This document shows, one piece after another, positions 41,003 through 49,943 of a stretch of 57,891 nucleotides of DNA (position 1 is its first letter; the number at the start of each line of letters is the position of its first letter). Made by a program: the position numbers and the translations under genes. The notes under the pieces were generated by a model that was given only the letters and a program-made list of their open reading frames with translations, ran no database searches and was not told the DNA's origin. This DNA comes from Alphaproteobacteria bacterium (GTDB lineage Bacteria > Pseudomonadota > Alphaproteobacteria > Micavibrionales > Micavibrionaceae): the NCBI GenBank assembly GCA_016757515.1, contig JAERIN010000006.1:1-57891 (forward strand). Direction: 5' to 3'.

Positions 41003-41046
41003 CCAGCACCCTAATCTCTATCCTCCCCCGGTAGGCCCGCGCGGTG
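41003..41046 (-). repeat. 44-bp dispersed repeat, copy 2
   Basis: Reverse complement of the copy at 34009-34052 with two mismatches. Like the first copy it lies directly after a gene's stop. The 11-bp tandem array begins 10 bases further on. Confidence 0.9.
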
Positions 41047-41056
41047 CCGCCAAAAT

Positions 41057-41155
41057 GGTATCTGGGCGGTGGTCCGGCGGTGGCGTGGCGGTATCACCGC
41101 GGTATCTGGGCGGTAGCGCGGCGGTAGCACAGCGGTATCTGGGCGGTGGCGCGAT
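41057..41155. repeat. Nine tandem 11-bp units (GGTATCTGGGC type)
   Basis: Nine consecutive 11-base units each start GGT and, except the last, end GC. Units 1, 5 and 8 are identical (GGTATCTGGGC); the others vary in the middle (for example GGTAGCGCGGC, GGTGGCGTGGC, GGTATCACCGC). The period is close to one DNA helical turn. Lies 226 bp upstream of ruvB. The remainder of 41156-41312 holds no supported gene. Confidence 0.9.
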
Positions 41156-41312
41156 TGCGGTGGATTTTGGGTGCGCGGGTCCGGCTACGCTTTTGAGTAT
41201 ACACCACTTTTCCTCTGGGAGTCAAGGAAAAAAATCTGCTTGGCGGCACGGATTTGGCCGCCTCGCCAAGGGTCCTTGCGCTTTTGCGCCCCCGGCAGAT
41301 AGGCTTGCGCGC

Positions 41313-41387
41313 ATGAATCACCTCTTTTACGGCGATACCCTAAAGATCGCGCACAAGGCGCAAAGCACGCAGGAGCGCCTGTGGTGA
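41313..41387 (+). other. 24-codon ORF resembling a DNA-methyltransferase N-terminus
   Basis: [24 protein letters not shown] resembles the opening L-x-x-GD-x-L segment that precedes the DPPY motif in many DNA methyltransferases. It stops inside the first codons of ruvB (TGA at 41385), overlapping the GTG start. It may be a relic of a truncated gene or a coupling leader peptide for ruvB. Confidence 0.35.
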
Positions 41388-42394
41388 AGAACCCAGACCT
41401 AGACGGAGAGGTGCAGCCGGGGGAGGCCGAGGGGTCCTTGCGCCCCCTGGCCCTGGCGGAGTTTGTGGGTCAAAGGGCCCTGCGGGAGAACCTGGCGGTC
41501 TTTATACAGGCCGCCCGCGACCGGCGCGAGGCCATGGATCACGTCCTGTTCCACGGGCCGCCGGGCCTGGGCAAGACGACTCTGGCGCAAATTGCAGCGC
41601 GGGAGCTGGGCGTGGGCTTCCGCGCCACGGCGGGCCCAGTCATCCAGCGGGCCGGGGACCTCGCGGCGCTCCTGACCGCGCTGGAGCCTATGGACGTTCT
41701 GTTCATCGACGAAATCCACCGCCTGGCCCCGCAGGTGGAGGAAATTTTATACCCCGCTATGGAGGACCGAAAACTGGACCTGCTCATAGGCGAGGGGCCG
41801 GGCGCGCGCTCAGTGCAGATTGACCTCCCGCCGTTTACACTCATCGGGGCCACGACGCGCAGCGGCCTTCTCACAACGCCATTGCGCGACCGGTTTGGCA
41901 TACCTTTGCGGCTGGAGTTCTACACGCCGCAGGAGCTTGCCCTCATCGTCGCCCGCACGGCGCGGATACTGGCCCTGGACCTGACGCCGGAGGGGGCGGC
42001 GGAGATCGCCCGGCGCGCGCGGGGCACGCCCCGGGTGGCGGGGCGCCTGACGCGGCGCGTGCGGGACTTTTGCCACGGACAAGGGCCCGTGGGCGCTGCG
42101 GAGGCAGACGCGGCCCTGGCCCGCCTGGACGTGGACGGGGCCGGACTGGACGCCATGGACCGGCGCTACCTGGCCTGCATCGCGGAGCACTATGGCGGGG
42201 GGCCCGTGGGGGTGGAGACCCTGGCCGCCGCGCTAGCCGAGCAGCGCGACATGCTGGAGGATGTGATAGAGCCCTATCTGCTGCAGCAGGGCCTGCTGCA
42301 GCGCACGCCCCGGGGCCGGGCCCTGTCCGCACGGGGCTATGCCCACCTGGGCCTGCCCGCGCCCCTGCGGGAGCAGCAGGGGGATTTGCTCTAG
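41381..42394 (+). CDS. ruvB: Holliday junction branch-migration ATPase RuvB
   Basis: Hexameric AAA+ motor of the RuvAB complex, 337 residues. Walker A is [15 protein letters not shown] near residue 61, Walker [11 protein letters not shown] near 106, the RuvB hairpin region [20 protein letters not shown] near 121, sensor 1 [10 protein letters not shown] near 150, the arginine finger region LRDRFG and the winged-helix C-terminus ending HLGLPAP. Start is GTG at 41381 (another GTG at 41384). ruvC and ruvA, normally directly upstream, are absent and replaced by repeats. Confidence 0.96.
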   Translation: MVKNPDLDGEVQPGEAEGSLRPLALAEFVGQRALRENLAVFIQAARDRREAMDHVLFHGPPGLGKTTLAQIAARELGVGFRATAGPVIQRAGDLAALLTALEPMDVLFIDEIHRLAPQVEEILYPAMEDRKLDLLIGEGPGARSVQIDLPPFTLIGATTRSGLLTTPLRDRFGIPLRLEFYTPQELALIVARTARILALDLTPEGAAEIARRARGTPRVAGRLTRRVRDFCHGQGPVGAAEADAALARLDVDGAGLDAMDRRYLACIAEHYGGGPVGVETLAAALAEQRDMLEDVIEPYLLQQGLLQRTPRGRALSARGYAHLGLPAPLREQQGDLL

Positions 42395-42527
42395 ACCGGG
42401 CCCGCGTCCGTTATGCGTCGCGCAAAAACGTATCCCCCTGTGGACAATCCTGGGGACACACGCCTAGAGGTTGCATCCCGCGCGAAAAGGGCGCACTGTT
42501 GCGAGGCACAAAAAAAGGAGTTCCCTT

Positions 42528-44300
42528 ATGCCTCCCGCTCCGCCCGAGATGAAGCAGCCTGACATGACCGCCCTTGCGACCTCTATGCAAGGCGTGTTTG
42601 AGCGCGCTGTGCCCTTGGCCAACAAGTTCCTGGAAAAGTACGGGAGTATAGGGGACCAGCCCCTGGACCCCTTCAACATACGGGGGGCCCTGACAGACTA
42701 CGCGCTTAGCCTGCTGCGGGACCCAGCGCGGGCCATGGCGCTGCAGATGGACTTCTGGCGGGACTGGACGGACCTGTGGCAGGCCTCTGTCTTGCGCGCC
42801 TTGGGGGAGAACACACATCCCGTCATCACCCCCAAAAAGGGCGACCGCCGCTTCCGCGCGCCAGAGTGGCAAGAGAACGCCGTTTTTGACTTTATAAAGC
42901 AGTCTTATCTCCTGACCGCGCAGTGGATGCAAAAGGGCATAGCCGAGGCCAAGGACCTAACCCCGGCTGACCGGCACAAGTTGCACTTCCACGCGGACCT
43001 GTTCGCAAGCGCGCTTTCACCCAGCAACTTCGCCCTCACAAACCCTGAAGTCCTAAAGGAGGCCGCCCGGACAGGGGGAGAGAGTCTTGTGCGAGGGATG
43101 GAGAACCTTATCCAAGACCTGGAGCGGGGGGACGGGGAGTTGAAAATCTCCCTCACGGACTACAAGGCGTTCAAGCCGGGGGACAACCTGGCCATCACGC
43201 CAGGCCGGGTGGTGTTTGAAAACGCGATGATGCAACTGGTCCAGTACGCGCCGGAAACCAAGGAAGTCCACGCGACGCCCATCCTCTTCGTCCCGCCGTG
43301 GATCAACAAGTTCTACATCCTGGACATGCGTGAGGATAACTCTCTGGTGAAGTGGCTCGTGAGCCAGGGCTACACCGTTTTCATGATCTCCTGGGCCAAC
43401 CCCGACGCCTCCATGGCCGACATCGGCTTTGAGGACTATATGCAAACGGGCATCCTCACCGCTCTGGACGAGGTGCTGAAAATCACCGGGCAAGAGACCG
43501 CACACACCGTGGGCTACTGCATCGGGGGGACTCTCCTGGGCATCACCCTTGCCTACCTCGCCGCAAAGGGCGGGGCGGACAAGGTGTCCAGCGCCACATT
43601 TTTCACAACGCTTTTGGACTTCGCAGAGGCAGGGGACCTGAAGCTGTTCACGGAAGAGCCCCAAATCGCGGCCCTGGAGGCCGAAATGGCCGAGAAGGGT
43701 TTCCTGGATGCGCGGAATCTGCAAAAAACATTCTCTTTGCTGCGATCAAACGACCTCATCTGGTCCTTTGTCGTAAACAACTACCTCATGGGCAAAGACC
43801 CCTTCCCCTTTGACCTGCTCTACTGGAACGACGACTCCACAAACATGCCCGCCAAGATGCACAGCTTCTACCTGCGCGGCATGTACCTGGAGAACAATCT
43901 GGCCACGCCGGGCAAGCTGAAGGTCGCGGGCGTGCCCATTGACCTGGGGAAGGTCAAAACCCCGGCGTACTTCATATCCACGCGCGAGGACCACATCGCC
44001 CCCTGGGTCGGCACCTACGCCGGCACACAGCTCCTGGGCGGGCCTGTCACCTTCACCCTCGCTGGCTCCGGACACATCGCCGGGATCGTCAACCCCCCTG
44101 CGCGCGGCAAGTATGCCTATTGGATCAACAGCAAGAACCCCCCCACGCCAGAGGCCTGGGACGAAGGGGCAAGCGAGAACGCCGGATCCTGGTGGCCGCA
44201 CTGGGACGCCTGGCTCTCCCAGCGCTCGGGCGGTATGATCCCCGCCCGCAAGCCCGCCAAGGGCATAGAAGCCGCGCCAGGGCGGTACGTTCTGGGGTAA
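42528..44300 (+). CDS. phaC: Class I polyhydroxyalkanoate synthase
   Basis: Polymerises (R)-3-hydroxyacyl-CoA into PHA granules. The 590-residue protein has the lipase-like box GYCIGGTLLG with Cys331 replacing Ser, Asp488 in STREDHIAPW and His516 in GSGHIAGIVNPP as catalytic residues, and the N-terminal PHA-synthase domain (about residues 95-260, including FVPPWINKFYILDM). A class I enzyme uses short-chain monomers. AAGGAG precedes the ATG at 42528. phaA, phaB and phaR are not adjacent. Confidence 0.96.
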   Translation: MPPAPPEMKQPDMTALATSMQGVFERAVPLANKFLEKYGSIGDQPLDPFNIRGALTDYALSLLRDPARAMALQMDFWRDWTDLWQASVLRALGENTHPVITPKKGDRRFRAPEWQENAVFDFIKQSYLLTAQWMQKGIAEAKDLTPADRHKLHFHADLFASALSPSNFALTNPEVLKEAARTGGESLVRGMENLIQDLERGDGELKISLTDYKAFKPGDNLAITPGRVVFENAMMQLVQYAPETKEVHATPILFVPPWINKFYILDMREDNSLVKWLVSQGYTVFMISWANPDASMADIGFEDYMQTGILTALDEVLKITGQETAHTVGYCIGGTLLGITLAYLAAKGGADKVSSATFFTTLLDFAEAGDLKLFTEEPQIAALEAEMAEKGFLDARNLQKTFSLLRSNDLIWSFVVNNYLMGKDPFPFDLLYWNDDSTNMPAKMHSFYLRGMYLENNLATPGKLKVAGVPIDLGKVKTPAYFISTREDHIAPWVGTYAGTQLLGGPVTFTLAGSGHIAGIVNPPARGKYAYWINSKNPPTPEAWDEGASENAGSWWPHWDAWLSQRSGGMIPARKPAKGIEAAPGRYVLG

Positions 44301-44404
44301 AGCCCCCTCCAAACCTCCGCTGGTGCGTGCAGGCAGGGCTGGGAACTTATCACTTTACCAAAATGATGAGCAGTCTTGCCGCAATAAGCATGCAACGTAA
44401 AAAT

Positions 44405-44434
44405 TTGACGGCCCTAGCCTTTAGGCGGTAACGT
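44405..44434 (+). promoter_or_regulatory. Possible promoter of cmk-rpsA
   Basis: TTGACG, 18-base spacer with a small hairpin (GCCCTAGCCTTTAGGC), then TAACGT, in an AT-rich intergenic stretch. The 248-bp gap 44301-44548 has no gene that I can support. Confidence 0.4.
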
Positions 44435-44548
44435 GAAAAGAGGGGAAAACTTTAACAAATTTTTGAGAGTGTGAAAAGCATGGCCCTAAGCGCATCTATC
44501 GCAACACGGTGTCCACTCTTCCGCGGGCAGGACAATATGGGGGGCCTC

Positions 44549-45265
44549 ATGATGTCCCACGCTCCGGGCGACGCCTCGCCAAGCCTCACCATCGCCATAG
44601 ACGGCCCCTCTGCCAGCGGGAAGGGGACCCTGGCCCGCCGCCTGGGCGCGCGCTTGGGCTACGCCGTGCTGGACACGGGCCTTCTCTACCGCGCCGTGGG
44701 CAAGATGGTCCTGGACCGGGGGCAGGACCCCAGCGACCCAGACGCCGCAGCCGTTGCGGCTAGGGGCCTGGCGACCCTGGCCACCGCCGCGCGGCTGTCT
44801 GACCTCGCCCTGCGCAGCGACGCAGTCGGCACCGCAGCCTCAAAAGTCGCGGCCTATGCCCAAGTCCGCGCAGCCCTGGTGGACTTCCAAAGAGCCTTCG
44901 CAGCGCGCCCGCCGCCCCTGCCCGACGGACGTCGCGCAGGCGGGGCCATCCTGGACGGGCGCGACATCGGCACGGTCATTTGCCCGGAGGCGGACGTAAA
45001 GCTCTATGTGAACGCCAACCTGGCCGAACGCGCCCGCCGCCGCGCGCAGGAGCTGCGCCTGTCTGGACACGCTGTACCGAAGCACGAAGTCCTGGCAGCC
45101 ATGCAGGAGCGGGACGCGCGAGACGCAGGCCGGGCTGTGGCTCCGCTACACCCGGCCCCAGACGCTTTCATCGTCGACTCTTCGCACCTGGGCCCAGGGG
45201 AGCTGCTGGAGCGTGCCCTGGCTATCGTCCGCGGCACCATAGTCCGCCGGGCGTGCAGCATTTAG
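44549..45265 (+). CDS. cmk: Cytidylate kinase
   Basis: Phosphorylates CMP and dCMP. The P-loop GPSASGKGTLARRLG lies near residue 17, AVLDTGLLYRAVGKMVLDRG near 38, the NMP-binding DGRDIGTVICPEADVKLYV near 135 and AERARRRAQEL near 160. The start is taken as the ATG at 44549, preceded by GGGGGG; ATG codons at 44537 and 44471 are longer options. It is followed by rpsA, a conserved cmk-rpsA pair. Confidence 0.93.
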   Translation: MMSHAPGDASPSLTIAIDGPSASGKGTLARRLGARLGYAVLDTGLLYRAVGKMVLDRGQDPSDPDAAAVAARGLATLATAARLSDLALRSDAVGTAASKVAAYAQVRAALVDFQRAFAARPPPLPDGRRAGGAILDGRDIGTVICPEADVKLYVNANLAERARRRAQELRLSGHAVPKHEVLAAMQERDARDAGRAVAPLHPAPDAFIVDSSHLGPGELLERALAIVRGTIVRRACSI

Positions 45266-45402
45266 CCCCGCGAAAAACCCTTTGCTTTTCGGTGCCGCAC
45301 GGGCTACAAGGCCCCCTTAGTGTCAGCGCGGGGCGGTCTCGCGCGCCCGGACCCGCGCCCACCGGGAACCAAGGGGGCCACGAACCCAAGGACCATACCA
45401 TC

Positions 45403-47271
45403 ATGGCCTCTGTCGCCGCCCGCCTCCCAGACTCGCAAGACTCCCCCGCTTTCGCCGCCATGCTCAACCAGAGCTTTGAGGACGCCCCCCCCACCTTTGA
45501 GGGTGCCGTGGTCTCTGGCACCGTGGTAGCCGTGGACAAGGAGTTTGCGCTTATCGACGTGGGCCTAAAGGCCGAGGGACGCGTGCCCGTGGCAGACTTT
45601 GCCAAGGGCGATGAAGAGACCGACATTCGCCCCGGAGATGTTGTGGACGTCTTTGTGGAGCGCATGGAAGACAAAAACGGAGAAGCCGTGCTCTCGCGCG
45701 AGAAGGCTCGGCGGGAGGAGGCCTGGCAGGTCCTGGAAAAGGCATGCGCGGGCCGAGAACAAGTGACGGGCCAGATCTTCAACAAAATCAAGGGTGGTTT
45801 CATGGTAGACCTGGGCGGCGCGGTGGCCTTCCTGCCCGGCTCTCAGGTGGACATCCGCCCCGTACGGGACGTCACCCCCATCATGCACACGCCTCAGCCC
45901 TTCCACATCCTGAAGATGGACCGCAGCTGGGGGAACATCGTGGTCTCCCGCCGGACAGTCCTGGAGGAAACACAGGGAGAAACGCGTGCGGAAATCCTGG
46001 ATCAGATTGCCGAGGGGCAGATCATCAAGGGCGTGGTCAAGAACCTCACAGACTACGGCGCGTTTGTGGACCTGGGGGGCGTGGACGGCCTTCTGCACGT
46101 AACGGACATGTCCTGGGGCCGCGTGGGCCACCCCTCAGACGTACTCTCTGTGGGGCAAACCCTGGAGGTCCAGGTCATCCGTTATAACGCCTCAAACGGG
46201 CGCATCTCCCTGGGCACAAAGCAGCTGGAGGCCGACCCGTGGGACGCCGTGCCCGTAAAGTACCCCTCCGGCACGCGCCTGCCAGGCCGCGTCACCAATG
46301 TCACGGAATACGGGGCCTTTGTGGAGCTGGAGCCAGGGGTGGAGGGCCTGGTGCACGTCTCGGAAATGTCCTGGACCAAAAAGAACGTGGACGCGGGCAA
46401 GGTCGTGGCCGAAAGCCAAGAGGTGGAGGTCATGGTCCTGGAGGTGGACATGGACAAGCGCCGCATCTCCCTGGGCCTCAAGCAATGTCAGGACAACCCG
46501 TGGGCCACCTTCGCGGCGGCGCACAAGGTGGGGGACACGCTGGAGGGCCCTGTGCAAAACATCACCGAGTTCGGCCTGTTCGTCGGCCTTGCGGGAGACA
46601 TAGACGGCATGGTCCACCTCTCGGACCTTGCCTGGGACAAATCCGGGGAGGAAGCCCTGCAAGACTACGAAAAAGGCCAGGTGGTGCAGGTCAAGGTCCT
46701 GGGCGTGGACACAGAGGCCGAGCGCGTGGCCCTGGGTATCAAACAGTTGACCAAGGCTCCGGCAAGCGCAGCGCTGTCATCGACCTCCGATGCGCCAAAG
46801 AAGGGCGCAGTGGTGACATGCACTGTGGCAGAGGTGACGGACGGAGGAATTGCTATCACCATCGGGGACGGGGGCGCAAGGGGCTTCATCAAGCGTGCAG
46901 ACCTCTCCCGCGAGCGGTCTGAGCAGCGCCCAAACCGCTTCGCCGTGGGGGAAAAGGTGGACGCCAAGGTCCTGTCCATAAAAAAGGACGGCGAGGTAAA
47001 CCTGTCCATCAAGGCCCGCGAGGTGGACGAGGACAAAGCCGCCATGGCCGCCTTCGGCTCCACGGAGTCCGGCGCGTCCCTGGGCGACATCCTGGGAGCC
47101 GCGCTGAAGGACAAAGAAGAGCAAGAGCCCAAGGCAGACCAGGCCACCAAGACCGCAACGAAGGCCAAGGCCCGCGCCAAGGGTGCAGCCGAGAGCAAGG
47201 CCGACGACGGGGGCAGCCGCACCCCAGAGGATGGGCTGCAGACCGGCGGCGCAGAACCCGAGAAGGCCTAG
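45403..47271 (+). CDS. rpsA: 30S ribosomal protein S1
   Basis: Six S1 (OB-fold) RNA-binding repeats can be followed: starting near residues 28 (GAVVSGTVVAVDKEFALIDV), 115 (VTGQIFNKIKGGFMVDLGG), 203 (IIKGVVKNLTDYGAFVDLGG), 288 (LPGRVTNVTEYGAFVELEPG), 377 (LEGPVQNITEFGLFVGLAG) and 466 (VVTCTVAEVTDGGIAITIGD). The 622-residue length includes an Ala/Lys/Asp-rich tail of about 60 residues. S1 recruits mRNA to the 30S subunit. ATG at 45403. Confidence 0.97.
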   Translation: MASVAARLPDSQDSPAFAAMLNQSFEDAPPTFEGAVVSGTVVAVDKEFALIDVGLKAEGRVPVADFAKGDEETDIRPGDVVDVFVERMEDKNGEAVLSREKARREEAWQVLEKACAGREQVTGQIFNKIKGGFMVDLGGAVAFLPGSQVDIRPVRDVTPIMHTPQPFHILKMDRSWGNIVVSRRTVLEETQGETRAEILDQIAEGQIIKGVVKNLTDYGAFVDLGGVDGLLHVTDMSWGRVGHPSDVLSVGQTLEVQVIRYNASNGRISLGTKQLEADPWDAVPVKYPSGTRLPGRVTNVTEYGAFVELEPGVEGLVHVSEMSWTKKNVDAGKVVAESQEVEVMVLEVDMDKRRISLGLKQCQDNPWATFAAAHKVGDTLEGPVQNITEFGLFVGLAGDIDGMVHLSDLAWDKSGEEALQDYEKGQVVQVKVLGVDTEAERVALGIKQLTKAPASAALSSTSDAPKKGAVVTCTVAEVTDGGIAITIGDGGARGFIKRADLSRERSEQRPNRFAVGEKVDAKVLSIKKDGEVNLSIKAREVDEDKAAMAAFGSTESGASLGDILGAALKDKEEQEPKADQATKTATKAKARAKGAAESKADDGGSRTPEDGLQTGGAEPEKA

Positions 47272-47277
47272 CCAGAC

Positions 47278-48729
47278 TCAGGGCCGACTCACCGCTGCCT
47301 CAGCCGCTGCAACCAGGGCCCGGGCCTTGTGCTCCGTCTCCGCGTACTCGGTAGCGGGGTCGGACGCGGCGACGATGCCCGCCCCGGCCTGGATGTACAG
47401 CGCGCCGTCTTTAACCAGCCCGGTGCGCAGGGCGATGCAGGTGTCCATGCCTCCGTTCGCGCCGAAGTACCCCACCGCGCCGCCGTAGAAGGACCGCGCC
47501 ACGGGCTCTAGGTCATCGATGATCTCCATGGCCCGGACCTTGGGCGCGCCAGAGACCGTACCCGCAGGAAAGCCTGCGAGCAAGGCGTCCACCGCGTCGC
47601 ACCCCGTGCGCAGGCGGCCCGTGACAGTGGAGGAGATGTGCATCACGTGGGAGTAGCGCTCCACCACGAACCGCGCAGGGACCTCCACAGAGCCAACCTT
47701 CGCCACGCGGCCCACGTCGTTGCGGCCCAAGTCCAGAAGCATAAGGTGCTCCGCCCGCTCCTTCGCGTCGGCCAGGAGGTCCGCCTCCAGCACCGCGTCT
47801 GCCGGCGCGTCCGCGCCACGGGGCCGGGTGCCCGCGAGCGGACGGATGGTCACCACGCCATCCTGGAGGCGCACGAGGACCTCTGGACTGGAGCCCACCA
47901 GCGCCCAGCCATCCATGGCCATGTGAAACAAAAAGGGCGAGGGATTCAGGGCTCGCAGGGCACGGTAGAGCGCGAAGGGAGGCAGGTCAAAGGGCACCGA
48001 AAACCGCCGCGAGGGAACAACCTGGAAGATGTCCCCGGCGAAGATGTGGGCCTTGGCCGTGCACACGGCGGCCTCGTACTCGGACTGCCCGAAGGCGCAC
48101 GCCACCGGGAGGGGCGCTGTGAGCGCGCTTGCGTGGTTCATGGGCGGTATGGCCCCAGCCAGGCGTGCGGCGGCGTCCGTGAGGCGCCCGTGCGCGGCGT
48201 CCCACGCCGCCCGCGCCGCCATACCAGGGGCGGGGTAGGCAGGGGCCGAAAGGCAGATGCGCTGCATAACGGTGTCAAAAACAGCCAGGAGGCCTGGGCG
48301 GATGAGGCGCGCCGTAGGCAGGGCCAGGGGGTCTGGGTTTGTCTCCTTCACGCGTGGCTCCGCCCACCGGGCAACGCCGTAGCCCAGCATCCCGAAAAGG
48401 CCCCCCGCCGCCGCTGGGGGAAGGCCGGGGGGCAAGCCGCCTATGCGGCTGGCCGCGATGAGGGCACGCAAGCCCTCCGCCGCGCCCTGGGCCGGGGCCT
48501 CCCATACCAGGTCCGGCTCCAAACCGATGAGGCAGTAGCGGCCCAGGTGCGCCCCGCCCTCCACGGACTCGAACAGGAAGCTGTTGGGCCGCTCCGCCCC
48601 GCTGCATAGCTTTAGGTACGCCGCCACGGGCGTCACTAGGTCCGCCGGGGCCCAGCGCCACGCGAGCGCCCCCGCCCCCGCGTCGTACGCGCGGGCGAAG
48701 GCGTCAAAGTCAGGCTCTGGCAAGGACAT
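47278..48729 (-). CDS. trpE: Anthranilate synthase component I
   Basis: Converts chorismate to anthranilate with TrpG. The 483-residue protein has the chorismate-binding signature blocks: SPEVLVRLQDGVVTIRPLAG near residue 278, EHLMLLDLGRNDVGRVA near 328, GTVSGAPKVRAMEIIDDLEP near 398 and AGAGIVAASDPATEYAETEHKA near 455. The LLES-type tryptophan inhibitor motif is not obvious. PIAG-type RPLAGTRPRG marks TrpE rather than PabB. ATG at 48729. trpG and trpDC are not adjacent; rpsA is seven bases away, tail to tail. Confidence 0.94.
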   Translation of the reverse strand: MSLPEPDFDAFARAYDAGAGALAWRWAPADLVTPVAAYLKLCSGAERPNSFLFESVEGGAHLGRYCLIGLEPDLVWEAPAQGAAEGLRALIAASRIGGLPPGLPPAAAGGLFGMLGYGVARWAEPRVKETNPDPLALPTARLIRPGLLAVFDTVMQRICLSAPAYPAPGMAARAAWDAAHGRLTDAAARLAGAIPPMNHASALTAPLPVACAFGQSEYEAAVCTAKAHIFAGDIFQVVPSRRFSVPFDLPPFALYRALRALNPSPFLFHMAMDGWALVGSSPEVLVRLQDGVVTIRPLAGTRPRGADAPADAVLEADLLADAKERAEHLMLLDLGRNDVGRVAKVGSVEVPARFVVERYSHVMHISSTVTGRLRTGCDAVDALLAGFPAGTVSGAPKVRAMEIIDDLEPVARSFYGGAVGYFGANGGMDTCIALRTGLVKDGALYIQAGAGIVAASDPATEYAETEHKARALVAAAEAAVSRP

Positions 48730-48841
48730 AGAGGCCTTTATACCCCCGCCCAGCCGCCGCAGCCAGTGGGCCCTTCGCCGTAGAGCAAATTTGGAAAAGG
48801 TCCGCTTTTGAAAAAAATTTTCGCCAAGCCCCATTTTCCAC

Positions 48842-48938
48842 TTGCAATAGGTCCGGAATCGGGATAGAGTGAAGATACACACCCTCTATTACCGCTGTTT
48901 GTCCGGGAGCGCCTTACAAAGCCTCCCGGACTTTTTTT
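48842..48938 (+). ncRNA. Candidate small RNA with promoter and intrinsic terminator
   Basis: A promoter (TTGCAA at 48842, 17-base spacer, TAGAGT at 48865) is followed by a hairpin GTCCGGGAG/CTCCCGGAC (48901-48909 and 48923-48931) and seven T. The predicted transcript is about 62 nt (48877-48938). No plus-strand gene precedes this terminator. The stretch 48730-48978 otherwise has no gene. Confidence 0.5.
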
Positions 48939-48978
48939 GCCTCCGTCATTGCGCGCGCGAAGCGGGTCAATCTCAGCT

Positions 48979-49422
48979 TTATGCCGCGCGAGGGCCATAC
49001 AGGGCGCGGGCGCGGGCCTCAAAGGCCCGGACCATGCGGGTGAAGGCCTGTGCAAAAAACGCCCCCGCCAGGCGCTGAAGCAGGGGGTTGGCGAAGGCAA
49101 AGTCTATGCAGAACTCCACGGTGCACCCGCCCCCCGGCGCTGGGGCGAAGGCCCAGCGGTTGGACAGGTGCCGCAGCGGACCTCCGAGGTACTCCACCCG
49201 CACCGCGTGCGGCGGCTCTAGCGCGACCTTAGAGGAAAAGCGCTCCCGTATCAGGCGATAGCCCACGGTCATGTCCGCCCAGAGCGTGCCCTCCTCCCGC
49301 CGCGTCACGCGCGCGGCTAGGCACCAAGGCAGGAACTCTGGGTAGCGCTCCACATCCGCTACAAGGGCAAAGACCTCATCCGGCGTGTATGGCAGAACGC
49401 GCGTCTCAGTGTGGCGGGGCAT
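48979..49422 (-). CDS. RatA/COQ10-family START-domain protein
   Basis: A 147-residue helix-grip protein related to yeast Coq10 and E. coli RatA. Landmarks: VLPYTPDEVFALVADVERYPEFLPW at the N-terminus (about residues 9-33), the central strands LWADMTVGYRLIRERFSSKV, and the C-terminal helix PLLQRLAGAFFAQAFTRMVRAFEARA. In Alphaproteobacteria this family is usually taken to bind ubiquinone or lipid rather than act as a toxin. It typically follows lipA; not so here. Confidence 0.85.
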   Translation of the reverse strand: MPRHTETRVLPYTPDEVFALVADVERYPEFLPWCLAARVTRREEGTLWADMTVGYRLIRERFSSKVALEPPHAVRVEYLGGPLRHLSNRWAFAPAPGGGCTVEFCIDFAFANPLLQRLAGAFFAQAFTRMVRAFEARARALYGPRAA

Positions 49423-49464
49423 AGGGCAGTATATAAAGCGCGGCGGAGCGTGCGGGGCAAGGGG

Positions 49465-49848
49465 CTACCACGCACAGGGGTGTGGGGCCTCTGCTACCGG
49501 GCCAGACAGGCGCGCAAGGCGGCGCTCATACTCTGCCACAAGGGCCCGGGCCCGGCTGACAGCACGTGCGGGGACGGGCCGCAGGCCGCCGGTGCGGAAG
49601 GCCTCCTCCTCGTCCAGACATTGGAGAGCGTCCATACCGGTCTGCACGGCGCTCCACACGCCGGGGCCCATCACCGCGCCAAAGAAGGGGGTGGCCAGAG
49701 TGCCCAAGATGGCCTCGCCCAGGAAGCCGCCGCGCGAGGGGGGGGCATGCCCGGCGGAACGGGCGAATAAGGCCTCCAGTTTTTTGTGTGCCGCGCGCGC
49801 CGCGCGCTTCAGGCCCCCAGCTTTTCTGAATGCTTGTGTGATACCCAT
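49465..49848 (-). CDS. Hypothetical protein, 127 residues
   Basis: A ribosome-like GGGGGG lies about 8 bases before the ATG at 49848. The N-terminus is basic and amphipathic (FRKAGGLKRAARAAHKKLEA), followed by a Gly/Ala hydrophobic stretch (GFLGEAILGTLATPFFGAVM) that may be a membrane hairpin, and an Arg-rich helix (ARALVAEYERRLARLSG). No family recognised. It lies between recF and the RatA-like gene on the same strand. Confidence 0.5.
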   Translation of the reverse strand: MGITQAFRKAGGLKRAARAAHKKLEALFARSAGHAPPSRGGFLGEAILGTLATPFFGAVMGPGVWSAVQTGMDALQCLDEEEAFRTGGLRPVPARAVSRARALVAEYERRLARLSGPVAEAPHPCAW

Positions 49849-49943
49849 GTCCCGGCCCCCCTTTTTCCTGTTCTTGGGCCCAGGATACGGGTGTCAGGTG
49901 AATCTATAATTAAGATTACATGGTGTTTTATATGATAGTACTT

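Noticed and set aside
41057-41155. Tandem 11-bp units as a CRISPR array
   Set aside because: Units are contiguous, far shorter than CRISPR repeats, have no spacers and no cas genes nearby.
48869-49078. Leader peptide for trp attenuation on the plus strand
   Set aside because: No run of Trp codons, and trpE is on the other strand.
17960-49180. CCGCAGCGG, seen about ten times, as a DNA uptake word
   Set aside because: Most copies fall on Ala-Ala codons or their complement in GC-rich genes, and the number is only a few-fold above a rough expectation; not convincing without a genome-wide count.
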